Source of the DNA: JBHELB01 sp041859045
GTDB taxonomy: Bacteria; Hydrogenedentota; Hydrogenedentia; Hydrogenedentales; SLHB01
Length of the DNA: 64,000 nucleotides
Assembly (NCBI GenBank): GCA_041859045.1
Contig: JBHELB010000071.1
Location: forward strand, 1 to 64,000
Direction: 5' to 3'
How positions within the stretch are numbered: position 1 is the stretch's first letter; every line of letters begins with the position of its first letter. This document shows, one piece after another, positions 51,842 to 61,136 of the stretch. Below the pieces are notes generated by a model that was not told where the DNA came from, made no database searches, and saw nothing but the letters and a program-made list of their open reading frames with translations. A program made the position numbers and the translations under genes.

Positions 51842-52666
51842 ATGGCATTACCTTCGATGCGAAGCGGGGTGATCAGCCGGGAGTTTCTGCGAATCGCGGG
51901 CGGCTACGGCGCGCCGGCGCAGGGGAGGTCGCCCGCGGGCGGACTCGATATCGACAACGCAGGCAACCTGGCGACGGATGGCGAACTTACGGCGGACGGT
52001 GTGGTGCAGTCGAACAGTGCGCTGCGGGCGAATGGCAACGCGGGCACGGCGCGCGCCGTGCAGTTCACGACGGGCGGCGCGACGCGCTGGGATCTTGTGG
52101 CGTCGGACGTGGCGGAAAGCGGTTCGAACGCGGGGTCCAATTTGGAGTTGCGGCGCTATTCCGACACAGGCGCCTTGCTGGGCACGCCGTTGCGGGTGAC
52201 GCGCAGCAGCGGGGTTATCGAACTGCTCGGGCATACCGATGCGCTGAATGGGTTTGACGTGAACGGCGGCTTTGGCGGCGGCGGCACAAGCATCGATTCC
52301 ACAGGCGTACGGGTCGAGGGCTACCTCCTCTCGAAAGCGACGGCCTCCACGGTGGCGATCTTTGCCTTGGATGACGCCGCGCGGGGAGGCGACTTGCGCT
52401 TTCAATGCACGCGGGCGGGCGTCGGAACGTGGTATTTCGGCGTGGACGCCACGGACAACGAGTTCAAGTTCGACTACAACCACGGAGACTTCGGCAGCCC
52501 GGCGATAGGGATCAAGACAGACCGAGGGGTGGCGTTCTACGGCATCCAGGATTTCAAAGGCACGATGGGCAATTCGTACAAAGACCCCACCATGGACAGC
52601 CCGGTCGATTGGGTCGAGATCAAAATCAACGGCGTGACGCGCTATCTGCCCGCTTACACGGCGTAG
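51842..52666 (+). CDS. Phage tail-fibre or structural-like protein
   Basis: 274 residues from ATG 51842, with GGGGGAAAC upstream. A longer frame to 51674 lacks a site. The chain is Gly/Asn/Thr-rich with repeated short beta-type motifs (IDNAGNLATDGELTADGVV, IELLGHTDALNGFDVNGGFGGGG). The end WVEIKINGVTRYLPAYTA is typical of tail fibre or head-decoration proteins of phages. No other phage structural genes are present. It could be a remnant or a domesticated surface protein. Two tiny genes follow. Confidence 0.6.
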   Translation: MALPSMRSGVISREFLRIAGGYGAPAQGRSPAGGLDIDNAGNLATDGELTADGVVQSNSALRANGNAGTARAVQFTTGGATRWDLVASDVAESGSNAGSNLELRRYSDTGALLGTPLRVTRSSGVIELLGHTDALNGFDVNGGFGGGGTSIDSTGVRVEGYLLSKATASTVAIFALDDAARGGDLRFQCTRAGVGTWYFGVDATDNEFKFDYNHGDFGSPAIGIKTDRGVAFYGIQDFKGTMGNSYKDPTMDSPVDWVEIKINGVTRYLPAYTA

Positions 52667-52691
52667 GCGCGCAAAGAAACGGAGAAAACAC

Positions 52692-52958
52692 ATGATTCGT
52701 GAGAATTTGCAGGTGTTGGACGAACGCCTCGAATCGCTGGCGTGCGCCATTCGCGCGGCGCGACGATTTATCGCCGACGTCCGCGGCACGGAGCGCATGG
52801 CCGAGGCCGGTGCGCTCGACTTGACGCAAGACGGAGTCGATGCCGCCATGACCGCGCTGAGCGGACATTCAGCGCCGCTTTCGGAGGCCTATGCGGCGGT
52901 GCAGGAAGTTTTCACGGCCGACGTAGCGATGGCGGTCGATGCGGGAGCAGCCGCATGA
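52692..52958 (+). CDS. Small hypothetical protein behind the fibre-like gene
   Basis: 88 residues, mostly helical (MIRENLQVLDERLESLACAI, then DGVDAAMTALSGH, and a C-terminal Ala-rich helix). ATG 52692 follows a GGAGAAAAC tract. It has no recognised family. It is translationally coupled to the next ORF by ATGA. Confidence 0.6.
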   Translation: MIRENLQVLDERLESLACAIRAARRFIADVRGTERMAEAGALDLTQDGVDAAMTALSGHSAPLSEAYAAVQEVFTADVAMAVDAGAAA

Positions 52959-53101
52959 CCCCCGAACAGGCGTTGGCGAATCTTGACCAGGCGGCGGCCC
53001 AGTTGAGCGCCTCGCGCGAAGTGCACCACGCACTGCAACACAGCGTCGACGTATTGCGGCGCGCGCTGGCGGAAAAGAGGGACGACCTGCCCGTAGAATA
53101 G
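52955..53101 (+). CDS. Small helical hypothetical protein
   Basis: 48 residues, ATG 52955 overlapping the previous stop. A single amphipathic helix with an EQALANLDQAAAQL segment. Such short helical ORFs follow tail-fibre genes in some phages as chaperone or connector proteins, but no match is recognised. Confidence 0.5.
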   Translation: MTPEQALANLDQAAAQLSASREVHHALQHSVDVLRRALAEKRDDLPVE

Positions 53102-53115
53102 AAATAGCGCTCGTG

Positions 53116-53159
53116 ACGCCGTGGCCCGCGAATCCCCCGGAGGCCACGGCGTTCATTTT
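53116..53159 (+). terminator. Terminator-like hairpin after the fibre cassette
   Basis: ACGCCGTGGCC (53116-53126) pairs with GGCCACGGCGT (53142-53152) around a 15-nt loop, followed by TCATTTT. The T tract is modest. Confidence 0.7.
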
Positions 53160-53201
53160 CCTACACGCGATGTCGAATTTGCACCCCCTCCTTTGCTAAA
53201 G

Positions 53202-53230
53202 TTGCCCTTGGCATCAGGGTAAGGTATACG
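53202..53230 (+). promoter_or_regulatory. Promoter of the glycan cluster
   Basis: TTGCCC (53202-53207), 17 bp, TATACG (53225-53230). The predicted start near 53237 gives a leader of about 32 nt before the GT2 gene. Confidence 0.5.
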
Positions 53231-53268
53231 CCGTTTACTGGAGAGACCGACCGTCCAAGAGCAACGCG

Positions 53269-54282
53269 ATGAAATTTAAGCGACTTTTCATCCAAATCCC
53301 GTGTTACAACGAGGAAGCCACCCTGCCGGAAACGCTGGCGGCGATTCCTCGCACGATCGACGGGGTGGACGAAGTCCGGGTTTTGATCGTGGACGATGGC
53401 AGCCAGGATCGCACCATCGAGGTTGCCCAGAAGCATGGCGCGGACTACATCGTCCGGCTGCCTTTTCACCAAGGGCTCGCCAAAGCCTTTCTCGCCGGAC
53501 TCGACGCCTGTCTACGCCACGGGGCGGACGTCATCGTCAATTTGGATGCGGACAACCAGTACCGCGCGGACGACATTCCGAAGCTCCTAGCGCCGCTCCG
53601 TCGTCGCGAAGCCGCCATCGTCATCGGAACGCGGCCCATCCGCGAAATCCGCCAGTTCAGCGGGATAAAGAAGCGTCTTCAGTCATTTGGCAGTCTTGTC
53701 GTTCGCTTGGCGAGCGGCACGAGCGTGCCTGATGCGCCCAGCGGCTTTCGCGCGTTCACTCGCGATGCGGCGATGCAGATCAATGTCTTCAGCGCGTATA
53801 CCTACACGTTGGAAACAATCATTCAAGCCGGGCACAAGAACTTGAAGATCGCGTCGGTGCCGATCCGCGTAAACCCCGTGAGTCGGCCGTCGCGGCTCAT
53901 GCCGAACATGTGGACTTACGTGCGCCGTTCGATGCTGATCGTGCTGCGCATTTTCATGACGTATCAGCCCGCGCGCTTTTTTGGCATCCCAGGGTTGATT
54001 TTGATTGCCCTTGGCATGATCCCCGCGTTCCGATTCGCGTTCTACTATCTAACCCGCGAGCAAGGACAGTGGGTGGGCCATGTGCAGTCGTTGATCTTCT
54101 CGGCGATTTTACTGGGGAACGGTTTCTTACTGCTCATCATCGGTCTTGTGTCTGACCTTATTGCGGTCAACCGGAAATTGCTGGAGGAAGTGCGGTATCG
54201 CCTGATGGATATCGAGTACCGCATGGACGATACCCGCATCCGCGCCGCGGAAGACGAGGACTCAAAGGAAGACGAGTCGTAA
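53269..54282 (+). CDS. Polyprenyl-phosphate sugar transferase (GT2, DPM1/ArnC-like)
   Basis: 337 residues. IQIPCYNEEATLPETL and VLIVDDGSQDRT form the nucleotide site, and VIVNLDADNQYRADD (DxD) the metal site. Two membrane helices near 230-255 and 275-300 and a charged C-terminal tail follow. Enzymes of this type load sugar from GDP- or UDP-sugar onto polyprenyl phosphate at the inner membrane. That lipid-linked sugar is the usual donor for GT39 enzymes, several of which lie in this window. First gene of a five-gene plus-strand run. Confidence 0.87.
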   Translation: MKFKRLFIQIPCYNEEATLPETLAAIPRTIDGVDEVRVLIVDDGSQDRTIEVAQKHGADYIVRLPFHQGLAKAFLAGLDACLRHGADVIVNLDADNQYRADDIPKLLAPLRRREAAIVIGTRPIREIRQFSGIKKRLQSFGSLVVRLASGTSVPDAPSGFRAFTRDAAMQINVFSAYTYTLETIIQAGHKNLKIASVPIRVNPVSRPSRLMPNMWTYVRRSMLIVLRIFMTYQPARFFGIPGLILIALGMIPAFRFAFYYLTREQGQWVGHVQSLIFSAILLGNGFLLLIIGLVSDLIAVNRKLLEEVRYRLMDIEYRMDDTRIRAAEDEDSKEDES

Positions 54283-54310
54283 ATCGCGTAACGTTACGCA
54301 GGGTTAAGCA

Positions 54311-55426
54311 GTGGCCCCGAAGCGCATCCTCTTTTATAGCCCCTATGCCTTGGACACGATCCGCCACGGCGGCGCGCGGCGTTCCAGTTTCCTGTGGCGC
54401 GTGCTGTCCGGCGCGTACGACGCACATCTTATCGTGCATGCGCGAGCGCCCCAGCACGCCGGGGGCGACTACGTGCGCGTAACAAAGTCCCTCGAACGCC
54501 TCCATCACCCCGCGTTGAAGCGGTTGATGCGCGAGCGCCTGGAGACCTTTCGGCCGGACCTCCTTTGGGTCGAGCAGTTCTACGCTTTGCCCATGTTGTC
54601 CTCGGTGGCCCGCGAGTTTTCAGTGCCGGTGGTGTATAGCTCGCAAAACGTCGAGGCCGAGCGCTTCTCGGGGTGGAGCGGTCTGCATGCGTGGGGTGTG
54701 GGGATGTACGAGCGCTGGGGCCTGCGCCACGCCCGCGCGGTGGTCTGCGTGAGCGAGCGGGACCGGCTCTTGTTCAACCAACGCTACGACTACCCGCTTG
54801 ACGCGACCTATGTTGTGCCGAACGCCTACGATGAGGCAGTGTTCCGCCCGCGGGCGCGCGCTGCCGCCGAGAAGGCGGCGTTTTGGGGCAAGCATGGCGT
54901 GGCGCGGAAGGGCCCGGTGTTCTTGTTTGTCGGGGGATACCATTACTTGCCGAACGCGGAGGCGATCCGTCTGATCGAGGAAGAAATTGGACCGGCGCTG
55001 GCGGTCCGCGCGCCTGAAGCCGCGATTGCGCTCATCGGCGGCGGATATCCGGCGAATTTCGCGCCGCGTAGTGGAAACGTGGTATGCATAGGCGAGGTAG
55101 ACCGAATTGAGGAGTGCCTTTGCGCGGCGGATGCGTTGCTGTGCCCGCTGTCGAGCGGGGGCGGCAGCCGGCTGAAAGTTATCGAAGCGCTGGCATGCGG
55201 GTTGGTGGTAATCTCAAGCGTAAAAGGCGCGGAGGGGCTCGAGGACCTTGGGCCAGAAGACGGTCTTCACCGTGTGCCGCTCGAGGCCTTTGCGGAAGAG
55301 GCAACGCGCCGGCTGGACGACATTCCGCCGCGACGTACAGGAATTGAACGCTACTCCTCTCGCGTGGTGAGCGCGCAGGCGCTCGACGCCGCGGAACACG
55401 TGTTGTCCGCTACAGGAAGGATCTAA
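54311..55426 (+). CDS. GT4-like glycosyltransferase
   Basis: 371 residues from GTG 54311; the site upstream is weak. N-terminal ILFYSPYALDTIRHGGARRSSF, VVYSSQNVEAERF, then FLFVGGYHYLPNAEAI and the donor site GGGSRLKVIEALACGLVVI. Family GT4, retaining. The acceptor is unknown. It ends 3 bases before the large GT39 gene and probably belongs with it. Confidence 0.88.
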   Translation: MAPKRILFYSPYALDTIRHGGARRSSFLWRVLSGAYDAHLIVHARAPQHAGGDYVRVTKSLERLHHPALKRLMRERLETFRPDLLWVEQFYALPMLSSVAREFSVPVVYSSQNVEAERFSGWSGLHAWGVGMYERWGLRHARAVVCVSERDRLLFNQRYDYPLDATYVVPNAYDEAVFRPRARAAAEKAAFWGKHGVARKGPVFLFVGGYHYLPNAEAIRLIEEEIGPALAVRAPEAAIALIGGGYPANFAPRSGNVVCIGEVDRIEECLCAADALLCPLSSGGGSRLKVIEALACGLVVISSVKGAEGLEDLGPEDGLHRVPLEAFAEEATRRLDDIPPRRTGIERYSSRVVSAQALDAAEHVLSATGRI

Positions 55427-55429
55427 GGC

Positions 55430-58165
55430 ATGTCGCGCACCGTGGGAACCGCCCACACGCTCGCGCCCCGCGCGCGGAAAGCGGGGTGGCTTGTTCTCCT
55501 GATCGCGTTGCTCGCGTTTCACTGCGCATGCAACCTGTATTGGTTGGCGCATGACACGCGCCCGCGAATGGGCGACGAGGCCGTGCATGCCATGTTCGCC
55601 GCCGAATACCGCGCGGCCCTTACCGCCGACACCTCGCTGCCGTGGCGCGCGCGTTACGTCCTCGACGTCAAGACCGGCGCCTACCCGCCGCTCTTCCACT
55701 TCGCGAGCGCCCTGTTCGCGTGGCCGCTGGGCGAAACGCGGCTCGACTACGGTCTATTCAATCTCTTTGTTTTCCTGCTGCTGCTAATCGCGATGTATTG
55801 CATCGGAAACGCGCTGAAAGGGCCGGCGTTCGGAGTGCTTTTGGCGACATTCACCGGGTTCACGCCGTTTCTGTTCGGGCTTTCGCGACTGTTCCTGACC
55901 GATCTTTGCGCGTGTCTGGTGGTGGTGCTCTGCGTGTGGACCCTCTATCGGTCCGAGTACTTCCACAAAACGCGCTGGGTAATTGTCTTTGCGCTGCTTA
56001 ACGCGCTGGGATTGTGGGTGCGGTGGATCATTCCGCTCTACTACGCGGTCCCCCTTGCGTACTGCGTCGGCGTCGGGCTCTATCGTTCGTTGTTTGGGTC
56101 CGAGCGCGGAATGAAGGCACGCGTTCGTCTCGTGTTGCATGGGGCGATCGTCGTGGCCGCGGCGGCGGTGATTGCGGCGCCGTGGTACGCGCCCCGCGCG
56201 GAGGATTGGCAACACTACATCAAGTACTACCGCAGCCTGGGGACGCTTGAGGAAACCCCAGCGACCCTCCCGACGGCCACGGATGCACTCACTGCGTCGG
56301 CCCGCGCGGCACTCTGGACGCTTCCCTTCGTGATGGGCGCAGGCGACCCGGCCCAACCGAAGTTCGATTCAGAGAATCCGCCTGAACGATACGTCCTACC
56401 GATGCGTCATGTGCCTTTCGATATTACGTCCCCGGAAATCTGGACCACGTATCTGTTGGTTCTCATCAATAAGGGAATGTTCCTTCCGTTCTTTCTCATT
56501 GCGGTACTGGGCATGGGACGCGCGCTGTTCCGGGCGCGCGAGAACCCGTTCTTTGTGTACGCGCTGCTCTGGGTGCTTGGCTCGTATCTGCTCCTGACGT
56601 TGGCCTGGAAAGTGAAGTCGCCCGCGCCGCGCTACGCCGCGGAACTTCTCCCGGCGATGGCGTTTTTCGCCGCAAGCGCAGTGTGGGCGGTGCGCCCGCG
56701 CGTCTTGCGCGTCACGGTGATCATCCTTGTGGTGTTTGGACTGTCGGTGCAGTTCATCAATCTGACCTTTGCGAGCCTGGGACGTTGGGGCAATATCGAG
56801 CTTCCCATCGCGCAAGGGCATCACGTGATCACCAATTCCTTCGACGAAGGCGTGGCGGTTATTAAGGACAGCATCGACGGTCTCGGCGCGCGGATCGGCC
56901 CGGCGTTCGGCGGGATCAACTGGGCGCGGCGCGCACTCGACGCGATGGCGGCGCACGAACTGCGCGCGAGTTATGTGGCGTGGCCAAGAGCCCGCATCAT
57001 GTTGACCGGCTTGCTCAAGGACGCGATTGAATCGGAGCAGCGACGTTATTGGCCGCGAAAAGCACCGTTGTCCGAGGACAGGTCGACAAAGAATCGGACC
57101 AATGCCTTCATAGGACCGTACATTCCGCTTTCGCCGGAGCGGACGGTCCGTGAATTCAGCGAGACGGGCCGCGCGTGTTACGAGATTACATTCTCCGAAC
57201 CCGTAACGTTTGGAGGCTGCTCGCTTTCTGTGCCGGATCCGATTTCCGGCATCGCGCTCTCGTACTGGTCTGCGGATGAAAACCGTTATGTCGCGTTTGC
57301 GCCGCCGATCGAGCCGGACGCCACGCCGAAAAATTTCCATTTCTGGGGTTTTGAAAAAGTTGCCACAGATAAACTGCTGCTAACCTCAGACAAGAGCGCG
57401 CCGGGCATGGCGAATAGCCTGCAACTTTATACACGCTACCCGCAGCGACGCGCATTGGTGCTTACGCAGAATCCGAAACCCGACCCCTCAGCCGCCGGTC
57501 CCGAGCGGCTCGAGAGCGAGAGTCAATTGGAGATGCTGGATTATGTGATAATGCCTCATCCACCCACGCGCGCCCAGCAGGCCCTGCTCAAGGACTTCGA
57601 GGAAATCGACCGCTTCCGCGCCAATGCCTACACCTATTGGGACGAGCGCGAGTTTGTGGTGCTTGCGCGGCGGCAGCCGCCGCTGATCACGCTGGATACC
57701 ACGGCGTTGTTGCGCATCACCGTATCGGCGGATGGTCCTGGGGGACGTTGGGACGTGCCCTGGTGGCGCTTCCCGGAATCCAGTGCGCCGAGGGCGGTTG
57801 AACTCCGCGACTTCTACTGGTCCGCGCCTACTCCAGCAACCGTGATCGCCGATCTGGGCGCGCCCTTTGACGTACAGGGGCTCGAAGTCGTCCCTGAATC
57901 CAGCACGCAGGGCGTTGGCGAAGTGCGCGCGGAGTACTGGGATATCGCGGCCGGTGTATGGCGGCCGTGCCCCGGAGAACGGTTTGTCGGTGAGCCCACG
58001 CAGCGTGAGGAAATGCCCACTTGGCACTGGCACTCGTTTCTGCCGCTCTGGGATAACGAAGTCCGAACCAACAAAGTGCGTGTGACGATTTTGCAGGGTG
58101 CGCAAGGCGCGAATCAGGCCTACGTATCCCATTTCTATCTCTACGGTCGGCCGGTTCCGGAGTAG
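55430..58165 (+). CDS. Large GT39-type membrane protein with C-terminal beta-rich domain
   Basis: 911 residues. The first membrane segment (18-36) precedes the PMT-type D49-E50 pair in RMGDEAVHAMF. Ten or so helices follow to about 460. The remaining 440 residues are soluble and beta-rich, with two F5/8-like stretches (ITFSEPVTFGGCSLSVPDP and the final PATVIADLGAPFDVQGLEVVPES... region up to VRVTILQGAQGANQAYVSHFYL). The last part resembles discoidin-type sugar-binding modules, so the protein may bind its own glycan product. Probably an inner-membrane transferase using lipid-linked sugar. Confidence 0.78.
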   Translation: MSRTVGTAHTLAPRARKAGWLVLLIALLAFHCACNLYWLAHDTRPRMGDEAVHAMFAAEYRAALTADTSLPWRARYVLDVKTGAYPPLFHFASALFAWPLGETRLDYGLFNLFVFLLLLIAMYCIGNALKGPAFGVLLATFTGFTPFLFGLSRLFLTDLCACLVVVLCVWTLYRSEYFHKTRWVIVFALLNALGLWVRWIIPLYYAVPLAYCVGVGLYRSLFGSERGMKARVRLVLHGAIVVAAAAVIAAPWYAPRAEDWQHYIKYYRSLGTLEETPATLPTATDALTASARAALWTLPFVMGAGDPAQPKFDSENPPERYVLPMRHVPFDITSPEIWTTYLLVLINKGMFLPFFLIAVLGMGRALFRARENPFFVYALLWVLGSYLLLTLAWKVKSPAPRYAAELLPAMAFFAASAVWAVRPRVLRVTVIILVVFGLSVQFINLTFASLGRWGNIELPIAQGHHVITNSFDEGVAVIKDSIDGLGARIGPAFGGINWARRALDAMAAHELRASYVAWPRARIMLTGLLKDAIESEQRRYWPRKAPLSEDRSTKNRTNAFIGPYIPLSPERTVREFSETGRACYEITFSEPVTFGGCSLSVPDPISGIALSYWSADENRYVAFAPPIEPDATPKNFHFWGFEKVATDKLLLTSDKSAPGMANSLQLYTRYPQRRALVLTQNPKPDPSAAGPERLESESQLEMLDYVIMPHPPTRAQQALLKDFEEIDRFRANAYTYWDEREFVVLARRQPPLITLDTTALLRITVSADGPGGRWDVPWWRFPESSAPRAVELRDFYWSAPTPATVIADLGAPFDVQGLEVVPESSTQGVGEVRAEYWDIAAGVWRPCPGERFVGEPTQREEMPTWHWHSFLPLWDNEVRTNKVRVTILQGAQGANQAYVSHFYLYGRPVPE

Positions 58166-58171
58166 CCACGC

Positions 58172-59344
58172 ATGCGCGGACACCCCAAGGTCGCTGTATT
58201 CGGATCGTTTCTTCCGCAAACCCAGGGCGTTTCGCTTTATTGCTCGGCATTGGCGGAAGCGCTCGCGCAACATGGCCCGGTACGCGCGGTGGGTTTTCGA
58301 AAAATGTACCCGGCCTTCTTGTTTCCCGGACAAAAAGAATCGCACGACGCGACCTATCGCCTTCCCGAAATCCCCAACCTGACGGTCTCGCACGAACTCG
58401 ACTACCGCAATCCGTGGACCTGGGTGCGGGCAGGACTGCGTGTGGATGCCGAGGTCGCTCACCTTCAGTGGTGGAGTCTGCCGCTGTTCTCCATCTTCTT
58501 CACGATTGCGCTACTCGCACGCTTGCGCGGACGTAAAATCGTGGTCACTGTGCATAACGTACAGTCACATGAAAAGGGGCGGGGCTATCGGCTTTGTACG
58601 GGCATGATCTGCGCGCTTGCCGACGCCATCGTGGTACATGGTGCGACGAACATCGAGAACTTCCGCCGCCTCTATCCCCGGGCACACCGCGTGCCCGTGT
58701 ACGAGATGCCGCATGGCGTCTTCACGGACCCGCCCGCGTTGCGCGACCGCGCCGCCGCCCGGCAAGCGATGACGCTCGCAAACGACGAGCTAAGCATTCT
58801 TTTCTTTGGGCACATTCGTCCGTACAAGGGACTCGATACGCTCCTGCATGCTTTCGCGGAATTGCGCGGCAATACGTCGGCAAAACTTATCGTCGCGGGG
58901 CAAGTATGGGACGATTGGGGGCGGTATCAGGAAATGATCGATTCGCTCCACATCGGAGACGCTGTCCAAACGCGACTGCGTTACATCCCGCAGGATGACG
59001 TGGGGGAATTGTTCGCCGCGGCGGATATTGTTGTGTTGCCCTACCACCACTTCGACGCACAAAGCGGCGTCGCGTCGTTGGCGATCGCCTACGCAAAACC
59101 GCTGCTTGTGTCGCGCGTCAACGGCCTTGAGGACTGCGTAGGGCGGCATGGGGACTGGATGATTCCCGCGGGCGACGCCCACGCGTTGGCGCTGCGCCTT
59201 CAGGCATTTGCCGCGGATCGCGTTCGGCAGGAAGCGGCGTTTGCCGCGCTGGCCGAATCGTTGCGACAGGAGCAGTCGATGGCACGCGTGGCGGAGCGCC
59301 TGAGCGGCATCTACCGCGCGCTGTGCGGCGAGGACACGGCATGA
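58172..59344 (+). CDS. Glycosyltransferase family 1/4-like protein
   Basis: 390 residues, ATG 58172 six bases after the previous stop. FGSFLPQTQGVSLYCSALAEAL starts the Rossmann domain, and VVTVHNVQSHEKG and VVHGATNIENF are acceptor-side motifs. FFGHIRPYKGLDTLLHAF and the C-terminal FDAQSGVASLAIAYAKPLLVSRV form the donor half. It overlaps the next gene by ATGA. Probably cytosolic and peripheral to the membrane. Confidence 0.88.
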   Translation: MRGHPKVAVFGSFLPQTQGVSLYCSALAEALAQHGPVRAVGFRKMYPAFLFPGQKESHDATYRLPEIPNLTVSHELDYRNPWTWVRAGLRVDAEVAHLQWWSLPLFSIFFTIALLARLRGRKIVVTVHNVQSHEKGRGYRLCTGMICALADAIVVHGATNIENFRRLYPRAHRVPVYEMPHGVFTDPPALRDRAAARQAMTLANDELSILFFGHIRPYKGLDTLLHAFAELRGNTSAKLIVAGQVWDDWGRYQEMIDSLHIGDAVQTRLRYIPQDDVGELFAAADIVVLPYHHFDAQSGVASLAIAYAKPLLVSRVNGLEDCVGRHGDWMIPAGDAHALALRLQAFAADRVRQEAAFAALAESLRQEQSMARVAERLSGIYRALCGEDTA

Positions 59345-60297
59345 ACGAGGAAACGCTGGTCTCCGTCATCATGCCCGCGTACAACGCGGAGGCGACGATC
59401 CGCGCATCGATAGAGAACGCCCTCTCGCAAACTTACTCGAACGTCGAGGTGATTGTCGCGGACGACGGCTCAGCGGATCGCACGGCGGCATTGGTGGAGG
59501 AGATTGCCGCGCGGGATACGCGGGTGCGCTTGGTGCGTCTTGCGGCGAATTCTGGACGTCCTGCGGTGGCGCGAAACCGTGCGATGGAGCAGGCGCGCGG
59601 CGCGTTCTTCGCGTTTCTCGATTCCGACGACCTGTGGGAACGCGAGAAAATCGCGCGACAGGTCGACTATCTGCATCAACACCCCGAGGCGGATGGCGTC
59701 TGCTGTTGGGTCATTCCCTTCCGTGACGGCGAGAGCACGACTCCCAATGCGTTTGTGATGCGCACAGATCCGATCTGCTCCCGCGCGGAACTTCTCACCG
59801 GCATGCCGTTTTTCACTTCGTCGCTCATGCTGCGACGACGCTGCTACGACGAATGCGGCGGGATGGACGAGGACGAGCGGTTGCGCAATGGCGAAGACGC
59901 GGAGTATTTCGTCCGCTTGCTTGCGCGGTTCACGATTCACCGCATTCCCGAAGGTTTAGCGCGCTACCGGCTGTCTTCCCGAACAAAGCCCTCGATGTCG
60001 CGCTACGAGGCCGACGACGTCAACAGCAAGGGCTGGCGATTGCAGCAAGTGCTCGAGGAGAAAGGCGTGTTGACGCCCGAGGAGTTGCGCCGCCGCCGCG
60101 CGTTTCTCTGGTACGAAACGGCGCGCTGGAATTTGCACGAGGGCCGTCCATTCCGCAGGCCGCTGTTCAAGGCTATTCTCGCGGGCTATCGACACTGGAA
60201 GGTCCTGCTGACCTGCGCGTTGTCGTTTCTGCCTGGGCCGCTGCTTTCGCGTCTCCTGACCACGTTGCAGGATGCCGCCAATCGCAGGAAGCTCTAG
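59341..60297 (+). CDS. GT2-family glycosyltransferase
   Basis: 318 residues from ATG 59341, overlapping the upstream stop. VSVIMPAYNAEATIRASIENAL, VIVADDGSADRTAALVEE and FAFLDSDDLW are the GT-A nucleotide and DxD sites. FTSSLMLRRRCYDECGGMDEDERLRNGEDAEYFVRL holds the catalytic-base region (GED). Its TAG stop (60295-60297) interlocks in a CTAG with the stop of the opposing GT9 gene. Confidence 0.92.
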   Translation: MNEETLVSVIMPAYNAEATIRASIENALSQTYSNVEVIVADDGSADRTAALVEEIAARDTRVRLVRLAANSGRPAVARNRAMEQARGAFFAFLDSDDLWEREKIARQVDYLHQHPEADGVCCWVIPFRDGESTTPNAFVMRTDPICSRAELLTGMPFFTSSLMLRRRCYDECGGMDEDERLRNGEDAEYFVRLLARFTIHRIPEGLARYRLSSRTKPSMSRYEADDVNSKGWRLQQVLEEKGVLTPEELRRRRAFLWYETARWNLHEGRPFRRPLFKAILAGYRHWKVLLTCALSFLPGPLLSRLLTTLQDAANRRKL

Positions 60298-60305
60298 CGC
60301 ATTTC
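60294..60305. repeat. Solo half of the dispersed CTAG-GCATTT motif
   Basis: CTAGCGCATTTC begins at the interlocked stop codons of two convergent glycosyltransferase genes and matches one arm of the palindromes at 44147 and 50457. No second arm is visible. Confidence 0.4.
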
Positions 60306-61136
60306 AAGGAGTGGCGCGGCCGCTTGCATCACGCTCTCCCAACGAGGCCAGGGCTCTCCGCGCACCACGCGCACGTGTGAACCGAGCGGCGCCCAGACCT
60401 CGGGGTTGGTGGGACCAAACACGGCAACAACAGGAACGCCGACCGCCGCGGCCAGATGCGTTATGCCGCTGTCGTTGCCGAAGTAGAGTTTTGCGGCGGC
60501 AAGTTCGGCCGCGAGTTGCACAAGGGACAACGCCGAAAGCGTGGTTGCCCCCGAAGGAACGCGCTGCCCTTCCTCGGCGGGCCCCAGAGACCACACAACC
60601 CGGCGTCCGTGGGTCGTTAAGTCTTCGGCCAAGTGCGCGAACGAGGACAACGGCCAGTTCTTGAGTCGGCCTCCGCTACCGGGGTGGATGACGACGTCGT
60701 TAGTCGATTGGGCGGGGGCGATACAGAGCCGCGTAGGTTCCGGCGCACGGCCATATCCCAAGCATTCGAGGTAGTAGGCGCTGGCGTGACGTCCGGCGGC
60801 GCCTTGAGGCAGGCCGGAAAAGGCGCGCACATCCTTCACCCCGCAGGCGTGGAGCGTTTCAACAAGCGTCCCATCGTCGCGAATCCAAAGCACAATGCGG
60901 TCGAATCGTTGGATAAATGCATGGAGACGTGGTGTCGGACTGGAGAAGATCGATTCAAAATCCACCGATTCGAGAGAATGGGCATCCGTGGCAATGCCGG
61001 ACGCGGTGAGCAGTTCGAGGCGCTCGCACCGGCCTGCCAGCTCGACCGGACCCTCCTGGGCAAGCCGCGCGATCGCCGGGGTGGTGAGCAACAGGTCGCC
61101 GATCCCGCCAAGATGAACCACCAGCGTGTGCGTCAA
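60294..61136 (-). CDS. GT9-family glycosyltransferase (heptosyltransferase-like)
   Basis: 280 residues. VVHLGGIGDLLLTTPAI at the start and VVIHPGSGGRLKNWP in the middle, with YFGNDSGITHLAAAVGVPVVAVFGPTNPEVW near the end, form the ADP-sugar site of GT9 enzymes such as WaaC and WaaF. Shorter than typical (about 330), so a reduced N-terminal domain. The ATG overlaps the stop of the upstream membrane GT gene. Likely adds heptose or a related sugar to LPS or a glycan. Confidence 0.88.
   Translation of the reverse strand: MTHTLVVHLGGIGDLLLTTPAIARLAQEGPVELAGRCERLELLTASGIATDAHSLESVDFESIFSSPTPRLHAFIQRFDRIVLWIRDDGTLVETLHACGVKDVRAFSGLPQGAAGRHASAYYLECLGYGRAPEPTRLCIAPAQSTNDVVIHPGSGGRLKNWPLSSFAHLAEDLTTHGRRVVWSLGPAEEGQRVPSGATTLSALSLVQLAAELAAAKLYFGNDSGITHLAAAVGVPVVAVFGPTNPEVWAPLGSHVRVVRGEPWPRWESVMQAAAPLLEMR

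Noticed and set aside
52692..53101. The two tiny coupled ORFs as a toxin-antitoxin pair
   Set aside because: Neither resembles a toxin or a DNA-binding antitoxin, and their place behind a fibre-like gene suits a phage-type cassette better.
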